This document shows, piece after piece, positions 1 to 8,713 of a stretch of DNA of 64,000 bases. The position numbers were made by a program, and so were the translations under genes. The notes under the pieces were generated by a model. That model ran no database searches. It had not been told where the DNA came from and was given only the letters and a program-made list of their open reading frames with translations. The stretch's first letter is position 1. Each line of letters begins with the position of its first letter. Source of the stretch: Paracoccus caeni (GTDB lineage Bacteria > Pseudomonadota > Alphaproteobacteria > Rhodobacterales > Rhodobacteraceae); the NCBI RefSeq assembly GCF_016629665.1, contig NZ_JAEPRQ010000009.1, positions 62,001 through 126,000 of the forward strand, read 5' to 3'.

Positions 1-555
1 GGGCGCGACCTGCATCTTCGCGAGGCGCAGACCGACCGCCTGATGGAGGAACTTGCGCGGGGCCGTCTTGATGCTGCCGTCATCGCTTCGCCCGCCGATG
101 GCGCGGATATGGTCTCGATCCCGCTTTTCACCGATCACTTCCTGCTGGCGGGCAGCGCCGCCCGTATCGCCCAGCTTCGTGGCACCGCCACCCCGCCGCA
201 AGAGCTTGATCCGGGGCAGTTGCTGCTGCTGGACGAAGGGCATTGTCTTGGCGATCAGGCGCTTGAGGTTTGCGGGCTGAACCGGCGCAGCGCCAAGCTG
301 GATCTGGGGGCGGCGTCGTTATCGACACTGTGCCGTCTGGCGGCGCAGGGCATGGGGCTGACCTTTCTGCCGGAACTGGCCCGGCGGCAAGAGATCGCAG
401 CGGCGCCGGGGCTGGCCACGATCCGCTTTCCCGATCCGCAGCCGCTGCGGCAGATCCAGCTTGTCAGGCGCGCGACCACCCCGGATGGCGGCTGGTTCCC
501 CGAACTGGCCGAGACGCTGCGGCAGGCAGGGCAGCGGCTGGTTCAGGACGCCTGA
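1..555 (+). CDS. oxyR: OxyR, LysR-family peroxide-sensing regulator (C-terminal part)
   Basis: The window opens inside this gene, so the helix-turn-helix half is missing and 184 residues of the effector domain remain, in frame from base 1. The key evidence is the block GHCLGDQALEVCG: two cysteines nine residues apart (visible residues 82 and 91), the same spacing and context as the peroxide-reactive Cys199/Cys208 pair of E. coli OxyR. The opening stretch (LHLREAQTDRLMEELARG) also fits OxyR. Known role: H2O2 forms a disulfide between these cysteines and the protein then activates antioxidant genes. It ends 6 bp from the end of the convergent flavin reductase gene. Its target genes are probably upstream, outside the window. 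Confidence 0.88.
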   Translation, partial: GRDLHLREAQTDRLMEELARGRLDAAVIASPADGADMVSIPLFTDHFLLAGSAARIAQLRGTATPPQELDPGQLLLLDEGHCLGDQALEVCGLNRRSAKLDLGAASLSTLCRLAAQGMGLTFLPELARRQEIAAAPGLATIRFPDPQPLRQIQLVRRATTPDGGWFPELAETLRQAGQRLVQDA

Positions 556-561
556 CACGCC

Positions 562-1662
562 TTATTTGCTGTAGAACAGATCCCGGTAGTTGCGCGGCTG
601 GCTGCGCAGATATTGCGGCGCGGCATCGACCTGTGCGCCCAGATGGGCGGCGGCGTGCCAGGGCCAGCGCGGATCGTAAAGCGCGCCGCGCGCAATGGCG
701 ATCATGTCGGCATCGCCGGTTGCGACGATTGCCTCGGCATGGTCGAAATCGGTGATCAGCCCGACCGCGACCACCGGAATCCCCACCGCCGCCTTGACCG
801 CGCGGGCCAGCGGCACCTGATATCCCGGCGATAGCGGGATCGCCTGACGCGGGTCCAGCCCGCCGCTGGACACATGCACCGCCGACGCGCCCCGCTGTTC
901 CAGCGCGACCGAGAACGCCACGGTCTGTTCGGCGTCCCATCCACCTTCGACCCAATCGGTGCCGGAAACCCGCACCGAGACCGGGTAATTCGCCGGAACC
1001 GCGGCCTTCACCGCCTCGAACACCTCAAGCGGGAAGCGCATCCGGTTTTCCAGACTGCCGCCATAATCATCATCGCGGCGGTTCGACAGCGGCGACAGGA
1101 ACTGATGCAGCAGATAGCCATGCGCCCCGTGCAACTGGATCGCATCCAGCCCAAGCCGGACACTGCGCCGCGCCGCCTGAACGAAACCGTCGCGGATATG
1201 GTCGAGCCCGGCACGATCCAGCGCCAGCGGGGCATGACTGCCCGGCGTGAACGGCTCTGCCGTGGGCGCGACGGTCTGCCAGCCATTCGGGTGATCCGGC
1301 GCAATCTGTGCCCCGCCCAGCCATGGCTTGTCGGTCGAGGCCTTGCGCCCGGCATGGGCAAGCTGAATGGCGACCGGAATATCGGACCAGTCGCGGATCG
1401 CCTTCAGCACCCGGGCCATCGCCGCCTCGGTCTCGTCATCCCACAGCCCGACATCGGCATAGGTGATGCGACCCTCGGGCGTGACCGCCGCCGCCTCGAT
1501 GGTCAGAAGCCCCGCGCCGGACAGGGCAAGCTGGCCCAGATGGATCATGTGCCAGTCGGTCATCCGGCCATCTTCGGCGGAATATTGACACATCGGCGCG
1601 ATGACGATGCGGTTTTTCAGGGTCAGATCGCCGATGCCGATAGGGGTGAACAGCTTGCTCAT
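562..1662 (-). CDS. NADH:flavin oxidoreductase, old yellow enzyme family (YqjM/NamA-like)
   Basis: A 366-residue FMN TIM-barrel ene-reductase. The start MSKLFTPIGIGDLTLKNRIV is typical of the family. Cys25 and Tyr27 (APMCQYSAE) match the flavin-tuning Cys and Tyr of the YqjM subclass. His178 and His181 (QLHGAHGYL) are the pair that hydrogen-bonds the carbonyl of the substrate, and a YGGSLENRMRF segment follows. Such enzymes use NAD(P)H to reduce activated C=C bonds of enals, enones and similar electrophiles, often as detoxification. It is a single leftward gene converging on oxyR. The neighbour suggests an oxidative or electrophile stress role, but that is inference and the natural substrate cannot be read from sequence. 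Confidence 0.9.
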   Translation of the reverse strand: MSKLFTPIGIGDLTLKNRIVIAPMCQYSAEDGRMTDWHMIHLGQLALSGAGLLTIEAAAVTPEGRITYADVGLWDDETEAAMARVLKAIRDWSDIPVAIQLAHAGRKASTDKPWLGGAQIAPDHPNGWQTVAPTAEPFTPGSHAPLALDRAGLDHIRDGFVQAARRSVRLGLDAIQLHGAHGYLLHQFLSPLSNRRDDDYGGSLENRMRFPLEVFEAVKAAVPANYPVSVRVSGTDWVEGGWDAEQTVAFSVALEQRGASAVHVSSGGLDPRQAIPLSPGYQVPLARAVKAAVGIPVVAVGLITDFDHAEAIVATGDADMIAIARGALYDPRWPWHAAAHLGAQVDAAPQYLRSQPRNYRDLFYSK

Positions 1663-1858
1663 GGTCCGGGTCCATCTGGTCAGGTTGCAGCAGAGGTGCT
1701 TTCGCCCGCAACGCTATTGGATCACCCGCGCCGCCGAAAGCCCGGTCAGCGCATAGCCGCTAACCGCAGGCCCGTGGCCGCCCCGACCGGCTGGCCTTTC
1801 CGAATGGCGAATGCTAGCGGGTCGTTAACCACCTTTATCAGCCCGTCGTTCGGACCAG

Positions 1859-2929
1859 ATGCCGATCTTTGAGACCGTTTTCATCCGCAGGTGCCTGACC
1901 GTGCTGATCGGGCTTTTCGGCGTGCTGGTCTTCTATCTCCTGAACCTGCCGGTCCCGTTCCTTTTCGGGCCGATGATGGCCTGCCTTGCCGCCTCGCTGT
2001 TGCGGATGCCGCTGGTCGGGCCGGGGCGTATCTCGGTCGCGGCGCGGACGGTGCTGGGCGTCGCGGTTGGCGCCTCGATCACGCCTGCGGTTCTGGGGCA
2101 GGTGCCCTCGATGCTGGCCTCGGTCGCCATCGTGCCGATCTATATCGCGGTGATCGGTCTGATCGGTGTGCCGTTTTTTCGCCGTGTCTGCGGCTTTGAT
2201 CCGGTGACGGCCTTCTACGCCGCCATGCCCGGAGGCGCCGCCGACATGACCGTGTTCGGGCAAGAGGCCGGGGCGAATGTGCGGCAATTGTCGCTGGTCC
2301 ATGTCACCCGGCTGATGGTGATCATGGTGCTGGTCCCGTTGATTCTGGTGCAATTCTACGGCACCAGCCTGCGCCACCCGGTCGGCCCGCCCGCCACCGA
2401 TCTGCCGCTTTACGAGCTGGCGCTGATGGTCGCCTCGGCGATCTTCGGCTGGATCGCGGCCAAACGGCTGGGCCTTTTCGGTGCGCCGATCCTTGGGCCG
2501 ATGATTGTGGCGGGGCTGCTGTCGGTCTGCGGCATCCTGCATATGCGCCCACCGCGAGAGGCGCTGTGGGCGGCGCAATTTCTGATCGGGCTTGGCATCG
2601 GCGTCAGCTATGTCGGCGTCACCTTGCGGGAATTGCGCGACACCATCGCGGGCGGCGCGGCCTTTGTGGTGATCCTTGCCGTGCTGGCGGCGATTGCCAC
2701 CGAAACGGTGACGCTGACCGGCCTTGCGCCCCCGGTCGAGGGCTTTCTGGCCTTCGCGCCCGGCGGGCAGGCCGAAATGTCGATGCTGGCGATCATTGTC
2801 GGCGCGGATCTGGGTTTTGTCGTCGTCCATCACCTGACCCGGCTGGTTCTGGTGATCCTTGGCGCGCCGCTGGTCGCAAGATGGTATCTGCGCCGCGCGC
2901 AGCGGGATCGCGGCGGCCCGGATCTCTAG
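1859..2929 (+). CDS. AbrB-family integral membrane transporter
   Basis: A 356-residue very hydrophobic protein with about ten predicted membrane spans. The layout is two similar halves, as in the AbrB (Pfam PF05145) family, formerly mis-named ammonia monooxygenase. Each half carries a conserved small-residue motif: FYAAMPGGAADMTVFGQEAG in the first and FLAFAPGGQAEMSMLAIIVG in the second. These PGG-A-M repeats are the best evidence for an internal duplication. Family members are inner-membrane proteins with few defined substrates. The start at 1859 follows a roughly 200-bp divergent spacer shared with the flavin reductase gene. The 92 bp after the stop contain no gene. Confidence 0.85.
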   Translation: MPIFETVFIRRCLTVLIGLFGVLVFYLLNLPVPFLFGPMMACLAASLLRMPLVGPGRISVAARTVLGVAVGASITPAVLGQVPSMLASVAIVPIYIAVIGLIGVPFFRRVCGFDPVTAFYAAMPGGAADMTVFGQEAGANVRQLSLVHVTRLMVIMVLVPLILVQFYGTSLRHPVGPPATDLPLYELALMVASAIFGWIAAKRLGLFGAPILGPMIVAGLLSVCGILHMRPPREALWAAQFLIGLGIGVSYVGVTLRELRDTIAGGAAFVVILAVLAAIATETVTLTGLAPPVEGFLAFAPGGQAEMSMLAIIVGADLGFVVVHHLTRLVLVILGAPLVARWYLRRAQRDRGGPDL

Positions 2930-3022
2930 CGGGCTTTGGCCGAAAATCGCAGATGACAGACGAAAGGCCGCAGCATATGAAGAGACACCGCCCGGCCCGG
3001 GTCAGATCAGCAAGAGCGTTCC

Positions 3023-3889
3023 ATGTCTCAGCCGTTAATGCCCGAGAGCCCGAAGACCGACAGCCTGAAGATCTATCTCATCAATCTCGACCGGGCCGAA
3101 GAGCGTCTTGCCCATATGCAGACCAAACTGGCCGAGGCCGGTCTGGATCATGAGCGCGTCGCCGCCGTAGATGGCGCGACCCTGACGCTGCCTCATCCCG
3201 ATTTCGATGCCCGCGCCTATCGCTATCTGCATGGCCGCCGCGCCATCCCGGCAGAGCTTGGCTGCTATTTCAGCCATGTCGAATGCGCCCGCCGCCTGCT
3301 GGAAAGCAAGGCGAGCCATGCGCTGATCCTCGAAGACGACGTGACCTTCCCCGAGGATTTCCGCCGCCTGCTGGCGAATGCGCTGGAGAATGCCGAGGAT
3401 TGGGACATCCTGCGGCTCAGTTCGGTCAACAGGGGGCCGAAATTTCCCTATAAGCGCCTGCCAGATGGCCGCAGCCTTGCCATCGCCTTCACGCGCGAGA
3501 AAGGGGCAGGGGCCTATCTGATCAATCGCGCCGCCGCCGAATGGATCGTGGCCAAGCTGATGCCGATGCGGTTGTCCTACGACATCGCTTTTGATCTGGA
3601 ATATCTTGACGGGCTGCGGGCATCCTTCATCGATCCGGTTCCGGTCGGTCAGCGGGACGAGCCGGTCTCGCAGATACAGGTGAACATCCGCGCGGCCAAA
3701 TATCCGCCAACGCGCTACCTGACGGTGCTGCCCTATCGCCTCTGGCTCGAGACCAGCCGCCTTGCCATGCGCTTCTGGTGCTATACGCGCTTCTCATTCC
3801 GCTACGAGCCGCGCCGGGCCTTGCTGCGTGCGGTGCCGACGGTGCTTGCGGTGATCCTTGGCGTGGACGAGGTGTTTTTCGATCATTGA
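3023..3889 (+). CDS. Glycosyltransferase family 25 protein
   Basis: A 288-residue protein with the GT25 fold seen in lipooligosaccharide galactosyltransferases. The opening KIYLINLDRAEERL is the hallmark N-terminal strand of the family, followed by GC-YFSHVECARRLL and then LILEDDVTFPEDF, whose acidic EDD element binds the metal-sugar nucleotide. The N-terminus has no signal peptide, so it likely works on the cytoplasmic face, adding a sugar to a lipid-linked or surface glycan. It stands alone between AbrB and alr; a structured repeat element lies just downstream. The acceptor and the sugar cannot be inferred. Confidence 0.85.
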   Translation: MSQPLMPESPKTDSLKIYLINLDRAEERLAHMQTKLAEAGLDHERVAAVDGATLTLPHPDFDARAYRYLHGRRAIPAELGCYFSHVECARRLLESKASHALILEDDVTFPEDFRRLLANALENAEDWDILRLSSVNRGPKFPYKRLPDGRSLAIAFTREKGAGAYLINRAAAEWIVAKLMPMRLSYDIAFDLEYLDGLRASFIDPVPVGQRDEPVSQIQVNIRAAKYPPTRYLTVLPYRLWLETSRLAMRFWCYTRFSFRYEPRRALLRAVPTVLAVILGVDEVFFDH

Positions 3890-3923
3890 GCCGGGGGCGT
3901 TGATCCGTTTCGCCCCACGACAA

Positions 3924-4100
3924 GGCGCCCGCCCGGAATCAAGTCGCCCTTGGGCGACGCCGGGCAGTGCCCGACCGCCCGGACGGGCGGGCACTTTGGT
4001 GAGGCTGCGCGCAACAGAGATGTTCGACGGGGTGGCACGATAAAGCGCGTATAACCACTGTGGCCGGTGCCCACCCGCGGTCGGGCACTGCCCTACGCAC
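3924..4100 (+). repeat. Dispersed structured repeat, copy A
   Basis: About 177 bp of intergenic sequence downstream of the GT25 gene. Its first 59 bases are identical to copy B at 23053, and it is clearly related to the inverted copy C at 34876-35048. It contains a short hairpin (GTCGCCC TT GGGCGAC), a long GC hairpin starting AGTGCCCG and ending GGGCACT, and a third pair GTGCCC/GGGCAC near the right end. The rest of the 3890-4230 gap has no convincing gene. The repeat resembles a large REP or BIME-type element, or a non-autonomous mobile unit; I see no terminal repeats or target duplication. Confidence 0.8.
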
Positions 4101-4230
4101 CAACCTTCGACCGATCTTCCGCATCATCTCGTTCCGATCGCAGGCAATGGGGGCAGGGCGCAAGATTGACTTTGCCGGTCAAAGGGCTAACAGGAACGGC
4201 AATTCCTTCAGGCGTCGGGGTGGCGGAACC

Positions 4231-5247
4231 ATGAGTTTGCAGATCGATCTTCAGGCCATCGTGGCGAACTGGAAGGCGCTGGCCGCCAAGGCTCCGGGCG
4301 CGCGGGCGGCGGCTGTGGTGAAGGCCGATGCCTATGGTCTGGGCGCCACCCGGGTCGCGCCTGCGCTTTACGATGCAGGCGCGCGTGATTTCTTCGTAGC
4401 GCTGGCAAGCGAGGGTCGCATCCTGCGCCCGTTGCTGCCCGATGATGCGCGGATCAATGTCCTGTCGGGCCATATGGAGGGCGAGGATCTGACCGGCCTC
4501 ACCCCGGTTCTGAACAGCGCCGAACAGTTCTTCCGCGACCGCACCATGCGCCCCGGCAAACCCTTCGCGATCCAGCTTGATACCGGCATGAACCGGCTGG
4601 GCATGGAAGCCGCCGAATGGGCGGGCCTGCGCGCCGAGGCGCTGGCCGCGAACCCCGCTTTCATCATGTCGCATCTGGCCTGCGCCGATGAGCCGGATCA
4701 CCCCGCCAACGCCGCCCAGCTTGCCGCTTTCCGTGAGATGACAACGGGCTGCAATGTCCCACTTTCCCTCTCCGCGACCGGCGGCATCCTTCTGGGGCCG
4801 GATTTCCATTTCGATCTGATCCGCCCCGGCATCGGCCTTTACGGCGGTCTGCCCTTTACCGAGGCGCAGCCGGTTCTTCGTCTCGCCTTGCCGGTGATCC
4901 AGACGCGCGAGGTGAAGGCGGGCGAGATCGTCGGCTATGGCGGCACATGGACCGCCAACGCCCCGCGCCGCATCGCCACCGTCGCGGCGGGCTATGCCGA
5001 CGGCATCCTGCGGTCGCTATCCTCCAGCGGGGCACAGCTTTATGCGGGCGAGACGGCATGTCCCATCGTCGGGCGCGTCTCGATGGACCTGATCACCACC
5101 GATGTGACCGGGCTTGCCGAGGTGCCGCCCGCGCTGGATCTGATCTGCCCCGCGCAGCCCATCGACAAGCTGGCGGATTTCGCGGGCACGATTGGCTATG
5201 AGATCCTGACCTCGCTTGGCGGGCGCTACACGCGGACCTATCTGTGA
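4231..5247 (+). CDS. alr: Alanine racemase
   Basis: A PLP enzyme converting L- to D-alanine for peptidoglycan. The frame is open further upstream, but the ATG at 4231 gives MSLQIDLQAIVANW, the normal beginning of the family, and a 338-residue product of usual length; the extension would run through the repeat element. Lys31 in VVKADAYGLG forms the Schiff base with PLP. GMNRLGM and the C-terminal GRVSMDLITTDVTG block, next to the catalytic tyrosine region, are present. The stop overlaps the GTG start of the MlaE-like permease, so the three genes alr-mlaE-mlaF are probably one transcript devoted to the envelope. Confidence 0.93.
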   Translation: MSLQIDLQAIVANWKALAAKAPGARAAAVVKADAYGLGATRVAPALYDAGARDFFVALASEGRILRPLLPDDARINVLSGHMEGEDLTGLTPVLNSAEQFFRDRTMRPGKPFAIQLDTGMNRLGMEAAEWAGLRAEALAANPAFIMSHLACADEPDHPANAAQLAAFREMTTGCNVPLSLSATGGILLGPDFHFDLIRPGIGLYGGLPFTEAQPVLRLALPVIQTREVKAGEIVGYGGTWTANAPRRIATVAAGYADGILRSLSSSGAQLYAGETACPIVGRVSMDLITTDVTGLAEVPPALDLICPAQPIDKLADFAGTIGYEILTSLGGRYTRTYL

Positions 5248-6008
5248 ACCCTGTCCGGCTGACGGGACGCGGCACGCTTTGGACGCTGCGGGGGATCGGC
5301 GCGCTGACGCTGTTCACCTTACGCGGTCTGTTCCGGCTGCAACCCTTCTACCCGCGCGCCTTTCTGGCGCAACTGATCCAGATCGGCTGGCTGTCGCTGC
5401 CGGTCGTGGGGCTGACGGCGCTGTTCACCGGAGCGGCTCTGGCGTTGCAAATCCATTCCGGCGGCGCGCGGTTTCAGGCCAGCGATGTCGTCCCGGCCAT
5501 CGTCGCCATCGGCATGGTCCGCGAACTTGGCCCGGTCCTTGGCGGGCTGATGGTGGCCGCCCGCGTGGCCAGCAGCATCGCGGCCGAGATCGGCACGATG
5601 AAGGTGACCGAACAGATCGACGCGCTGGTGACGCTGTCCACCGACCCGATGCGCTGGCTGGTGACGCCGCGCCTGTGGGCGGCGGTGCTGACCGTGCCGG
5701 TTCTGGTCGGGGTCGGCGATATCATCGGGATCATGGGCGGCTGGATCGTCGGCACGCAGTCGCTTGGCTTCAATTCCACCGGCTATCTGGCAAATTCGGC
5801 GGCCTATCTGCAAAGCTGGGACGTGGTGTCGGGACTGCTGAAAGGCGCGGTCTTTGGCCTGATCGTCGCAGTCAGCGGCTGCTGGTTCGGCATGCATTCG
5901 GGCCGGGGCGCGGCGGGCGTGGGGCGTGCCACCAAATCCGCCGTGGTCGCAGCGGCGGTCGGCATCCTTGCCGCGAATTTCGTGCTGACGGGGATGTTCT
6001 TCGAATGA
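5244..6008 (+). CDS. mlaE: MlaE-family ABC transporter permease (phospholipid transport)
   Basis: A 254-residue inner-membrane protein of the MlaE family (PF02405), the permease of systems that move phospholipids between inner and outer membranes. Diagnostic stretches are VVPAIVAIGMVRELGPVLGG, then ARVASSIAAEIGTMKVTEQI and IDALVTLSTDP, the cytoplasmic coupling region. It starts with GTG inside the alr stop codon (GTGA overlap) and its own stop overlaps the ATG of the ATPase gene. No MlaD-type periplasmic ring protein is encoded beside it, so that partner must be elsewhere if the complex is complete. Confidence 0.9.
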   Translation: MNPVRLTGRGTLWTLRGIGALTLFTLRGLFRLQPFYPRAFLAQLIQIGWLSLPVVGLTALFTGAALALQIHSGGARFQASDVVPAIVAIGMVRELGPVLGGLMVAARVASSIAAEIGTMKVTEQIDALVTLSTDPMRWLVTPRLWAAVLTVPVLVGVGDIIGIMGGWIVGTQSLGFNSTGYLANSAAYLQSWDVVSGLLKGAVFGLIVAVSGCWFGMHSGRGAAGVGRATKSAVVAAAVGILAANFVLTGMFFE

Positions 6009-6718
6009 TCGAGATCGACGCCCTGCATAAATCCTTCGGTCAGAAAACCGTCCTCGACGGGATCAGCCTTGGCGTTACCCAAGGCGAAAGCCTCTGCGTC
6101 ATCGGCCAGTCGGGCACCGGCAAATCGGTGCTGCTGAAATGCATCCTCGGCCTGACCCGCCCCGATGCCGGGCGCATCCTCTGGCAGGGCAAAGCGCTGG
6201 ACCGCACCACCCGGCCCGATTTCATGAACCGCTTCGGCATGCTGTTTCAGGGCGCGGCCTTGTTCGACAGTCTCAGCGTCTGGCAGAACGTCGCCTTCCG
6301 CCTGCGCCAGCGGATGCCCGATGCCAAGGCCCGCGCCATCGCGGTCGAGAAACTGGCTCGCGTCGGGCTTGGCGCGGAAACGGCCGATCTGATGCCCGCC
6401 GAACTTTCGGGCGGGATGGCGAAACGCGCCGGGCTGGCGCGCGCCATTGCCGACGATCCGGCGGTGATCTTCTTCGACGAACCGACGACCGGGCTAGACC
6501 CGATCCGGGCGCGGCGCATCAATGACCTGATCCGGGGTATCGTGACCGAAACCGGCGCCACCGCGATCACCATCACCCATGACATGGATTCGGTCCGTGC
6601 CATCGGCGACCGCGTGGCCTTGCTGGAAAACGGGCGGATCGCGTGGGATGGGCCGGTCGCGCAGATGAACGACGCAGCGCCGCTTGCAGCCTTTCTGGGG
6701 CAGCAGAACAGAAGCTGA
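6005..6718 (+). CDS. mlaF: MlaF-like ABC transporter ATP-binding protein
   Basis: A 237-residue ATPase paired with the permease just upstream. Visible motifs are Walker A GQSGTGKS (34-41), the Q-loop FGMLFQGAALFDSL, the signature LSGGMAKR, and Walker B VIFFDEPTTGLDP with a downstream ITHD switch histidine. The GMAKR form of the signature and the FQGAALFDS Q-loop are characteristic of MlaF and its plant and mycobacterial relatives. The ATG at 6005 sits in an ATGA overlap with mlaE; a longer reading frame upstream is only read-through of alr and mlaE. Role: powering lipid transport for outer-membrane asymmetry. Confidence 0.92.
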   Translation: MIEIDALHKSFGQKTVLDGISLGVTQGESLCVIGQSGTGKSVLLKCILGLTRPDAGRILWQGKALDRTTRPDFMNRFGMLFQGAALFDSLSVWQNVAFRLRQRMPDAKARAIAVEKLARVGLGAETADLMPAELSGGMAKRAGLARAIADDPAVIFFDEPTTGLDPIRARRINDLIRGIVTETGATAITITHDMDSVRAIGDRVALLENGRIAWDGPVAQMNDAAPLAAFLGQQNRS

Positions 6719-6776
6719 CCCGGCAGCTTCTTCGTTGCCTAAATACCGAAAAGGCAACGCCGCCCCGGAGGGCAAA

Positions 6777-6803
6777 GGCGGCAGGGAAAACCCCGCCGCC
6801 CGC
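6777..6803 (-). terminator. Intrinsic terminator candidate for the binding-protein gene
   Basis: GGCGGC-A-GGG, loop AAAA, then CCC-C-GCCGCC forms a GC-rich hairpin about 10 bp downstream of the leftward gene's stop. Read leftward, the stem is followed by a short TTT. It also lies past the end of mlaF and could separate the two converging genes. Confidence 0.5.
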
Positions 6804-6810
6804 AATCGTA

Positions 6811-7851
6811 TCAGAACCCGGCCTTGATCTTCTCGAACTCGGCCAGTTGCTTCTCGCGCTGTGCCGGATCGTTGGGGGTCTGCGCCAGGATCGGCACGTC
6901 GATATCGCTCAGCCCTTCGGCCACGGCAGGCTCGTCCGCGATGGTCGCCATCGCCTCGGTCGAGGTATGGCCGTAGCCGATCGTGTCCAGCAGCGCCTTG
7001 CCCGCCGAAGGCTCCAGCCAGGCATTGATGAAATCATAGGCCTTGTCTTCGTTGCCCGGCCCGTCCTTCAGATTGACGAAGCCGCAGAAGAAGGTCGAAG
7101 AGCCCTCGGTCGCCTCGCGCTGGAAGCCGACCGGATAATCGTCGGCCTGCAGATAGACGACACCGTCATTCCACGACCACGCCACATCCACCGCGCCCGA
7201 CGCCATCAGTTGCGCCTGTTCGGACGGATCGGCCCAATAGGCGGCGACGTTCTGATGCGCCTCGCGCAGCCAGGCGGCGGCCTTGTCGAATTCCTCGTCG
7301 GTCACATCATCCCAGTCGGTGGTGCCGGTCGCCAGATAGGCCAGCGCCCAGACATCGTCGGCACTGTCCGGCAGCGAGGTGCGGCCCGCGAAATCCGGGT
7401 TCACGAAAACCTGCAGGCTGGCCACGTCCTCGGCGGTGACCGTCTCGGTGTTATAGGCGATGCCGACGGCGCCCCAGTCGGTCGGGATATACCAGACACC
7501 CTCGTCATCCTTGAACACGTCCGAGGCCAGAAATTCCGGGGCCAGCTTATCGAAATTCGGGATCTTCGAGGTGTCCCAAGGCTCGATCAGCCCGGCATCG
7601 CGGTATTTGCTGACCATCTGGCTGCAGGGATGGGCCACATCGGCCTTGAACCCCGAGGCGAGCTTCTGGAACGCCTCGTCATCATCGCCGTAGAAGGCAT
7701 AGGTCGGGCTGTCGCCGTGCTGATCCACATAGGCCTGAAAGATCGAGGGTTCCTCGAACCCGGCCCAGTCGAAAACGGTCAATTCACCATCCGCCGCCAT
7801 GGCTGGCAGGGCGATGGCAGTTGCAAGGGCGGTAGTCGTCAGCAAGCGCAT
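6811..7851 (-). CDS. ABC transporter substrate-binding protein, polyamine (PotD/SpuD) type
   Basis: A 346-residue periplasmic protein. Residues 1-19 are a Sec signal peptide ending AMA before ADGELTVFDWAGF. The N-terminal strand, the segment WYIPTDWGAVGIAYNTE, and the later SWNDGVVYLQADDYPVGF follow the extracellular solute-binding family 1 / PotD fold for spermidine-putrescine-like ligands. The ligand itself cannot be assigned. No permease or ATPase for it is adjacent: mlaE and mlaF belong to a different family. It is therefore an orphan binding protein here, with transporter partners elsewhere. Confidence 0.85.
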   Translation of the reverse strand: MRLLTTTALATAIALPAMAADGELTVFDWAGFEEPSIFQAYVDQHGDSPTYAFYGDDDEAFQKLASGFKADVAHPCSQMVSKYRDAGLIEPWDTSKIPNFDKLAPEFLASDVFKDDEGVWYIPTDWGAVGIAYNTETVTAEDVASLQVFVNPDFAGRTSLPDSADDVWALAYLATGTTDWDDVTDEEFDKAAAWLREAHQNVAAYWADPSEQAQLMASGAVDVAWSWNDGVVYLQADDYPVGFQREATEGSSTFFCGFVNLKDGPGNEDKAYDFINAWLEPSAGKALLDTIGYGHTSTEAMATIADEPAVAEGLSDIDVPILAQTPNDPAQREKQLAEFEKIKAGF

Positions 7852-7955
7852 GTAGAAACCTTCCTGTCAGCGGCTTTGACAACGACGCTAGCCGCCGTCT
7901 TGCCACCACGCAAGAGCCTGTCGCCGTGGCCGCTCCAACTGCCCGCCCGGCCTGC

Positions 7956-8699
7956 TCAACGCATGCGCAATGCGCCGTCCAGCCGGATGACCTCGCCGTT
8001 CAGATAGTCGTTCTCGACGATGAAGGCGGCGGTGCGGGCATATTCCAGCGGATCGCCCAGACGCTTCGGGTAGGTGATCTCGGATGCCAGCCCGTCCTGC
8101 ACCTCTTGCGGCAATCCACGCAGCATCGGCGTGCTGAAGATGCCCGGCGCGATGGCGCAGATGCGGATGCCGCTCCCGGCCAGATCGCGGGCGATGGGCA
8201 GGGTCATCCCGGCAATCGCGGCTTTCGACGCCGCATAGGCGGCCTGACCCTTCTGCCCGTCAAAGGCCGCAATCGAGGCGGTGTTGACGATCACCCCGTT
8301 CTCCGTCCGCCTGTTCCCGGCCATCTGGGTCGCCGCCAGCCGTAACACGTTAAAGGTGCCGATCAGGTTGATCTCGACCGTCTTGCGAAAGCTGGCAAGC
8401 CCATGCGGCCCGTCGCGGCCCACGGTCTTTTCGCCGGTGGCGATACCTGCGCAATTCACGCAGATGTCGATGCCGCCCATCGCCGCCACCGCCGTCGCGA
8501 TGGCGTGGGTCACGCTGGCCTCATCGGTCACATCGGTCCGCGCAAAGCCCGCACCGATCCCTGCCGCGACCTCGGCCCCGCTTTCAGCCAGATCCAGCAG
8601 GAACACCTGCGCCCCGCGATCCCGAAAATGCTGCGCCGTCGCCTCGCCCAGACCCGAGGCTCCGCCGGTGATAATTGCCCGTCCCGTTGCCAGATCCAT
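7956..8699 (-). CDS. SDR-family dehydrogenase, HSD10-like 3-hydroxyacyl-CoA dehydrogenase
   Basis: A 247-residue short-chain dehydrogenase. The nucleotide-binding TGGASGLG motif is at residues 11-18, then VNCAGIA, the catalytic serine in NTASIAAFDGQ, and Tyr-Lys in QAAYAASKAA. The C-terminal YLNGEVIRLDGALRM and the MTLPIARDLA region resemble mitochondrial type 10 hydroxysteroid / 3-hydroxy-2-methylbutyryl-CoA dehydrogenase, so an NAD-dependent step in fatty acid or branched amino acid oxidation is likely. The ATG at 8699 was chosen because the frame before it overlaps the TPM gene without matching SDRs. It is last in the ppk2-TPM-SDR unit, 14 bp after the TPM stop. Confidence 0.85.
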   Translation of the reverse strand: MDLATGRAIITGGASGLGEATAQHFRDRGAQVFLLDLAESGAEVAAGIGAGFARTDVTDEASVTHAIATAVAAMGGIDICVNCAGIATGEKTVGRDGPHGLASFRKTVEINLIGTFNVLRLAATQMAGNRRTENGVIVNTASIAAFDGQKGQAAYAASKAAIAGMTLPIARDLAGSGIRICAIAPGIFSTPMLRGLPQEVQDGLASEITYPKRLGDPLEYARTAAFIVENDYLNGEVIRLDGALRMR

Positions 8700-8713
8700 C
8701 TGCTGTCCCCCTG

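Noticed and set aside
1838..2833. A minus-strand frame opposite the AbrB transporter gene
   Set aside because: The composition (Asp/His/Arg/Gln-rich repeats) is a shadow of hydrophobic codons on the other strand; no ribosome site or family.
3924..4100. Short protein frames inside the three repeat copies, giving similar peptides such as GHCPASPKGDLIPGGR on the minus strand
   Set aside because: The similarity comes from conserved DNA; base changes follow hairpin pairing and not codon positions, and the frames lack starts and ribosome sites.
5216..6004. N-terminal extension of the MlaF frame
   Set aside because: It is alr/mlaE sequence read in another frame; MlaF proteins begin at the ATG at 6005 with MIEIDALHKSFG.
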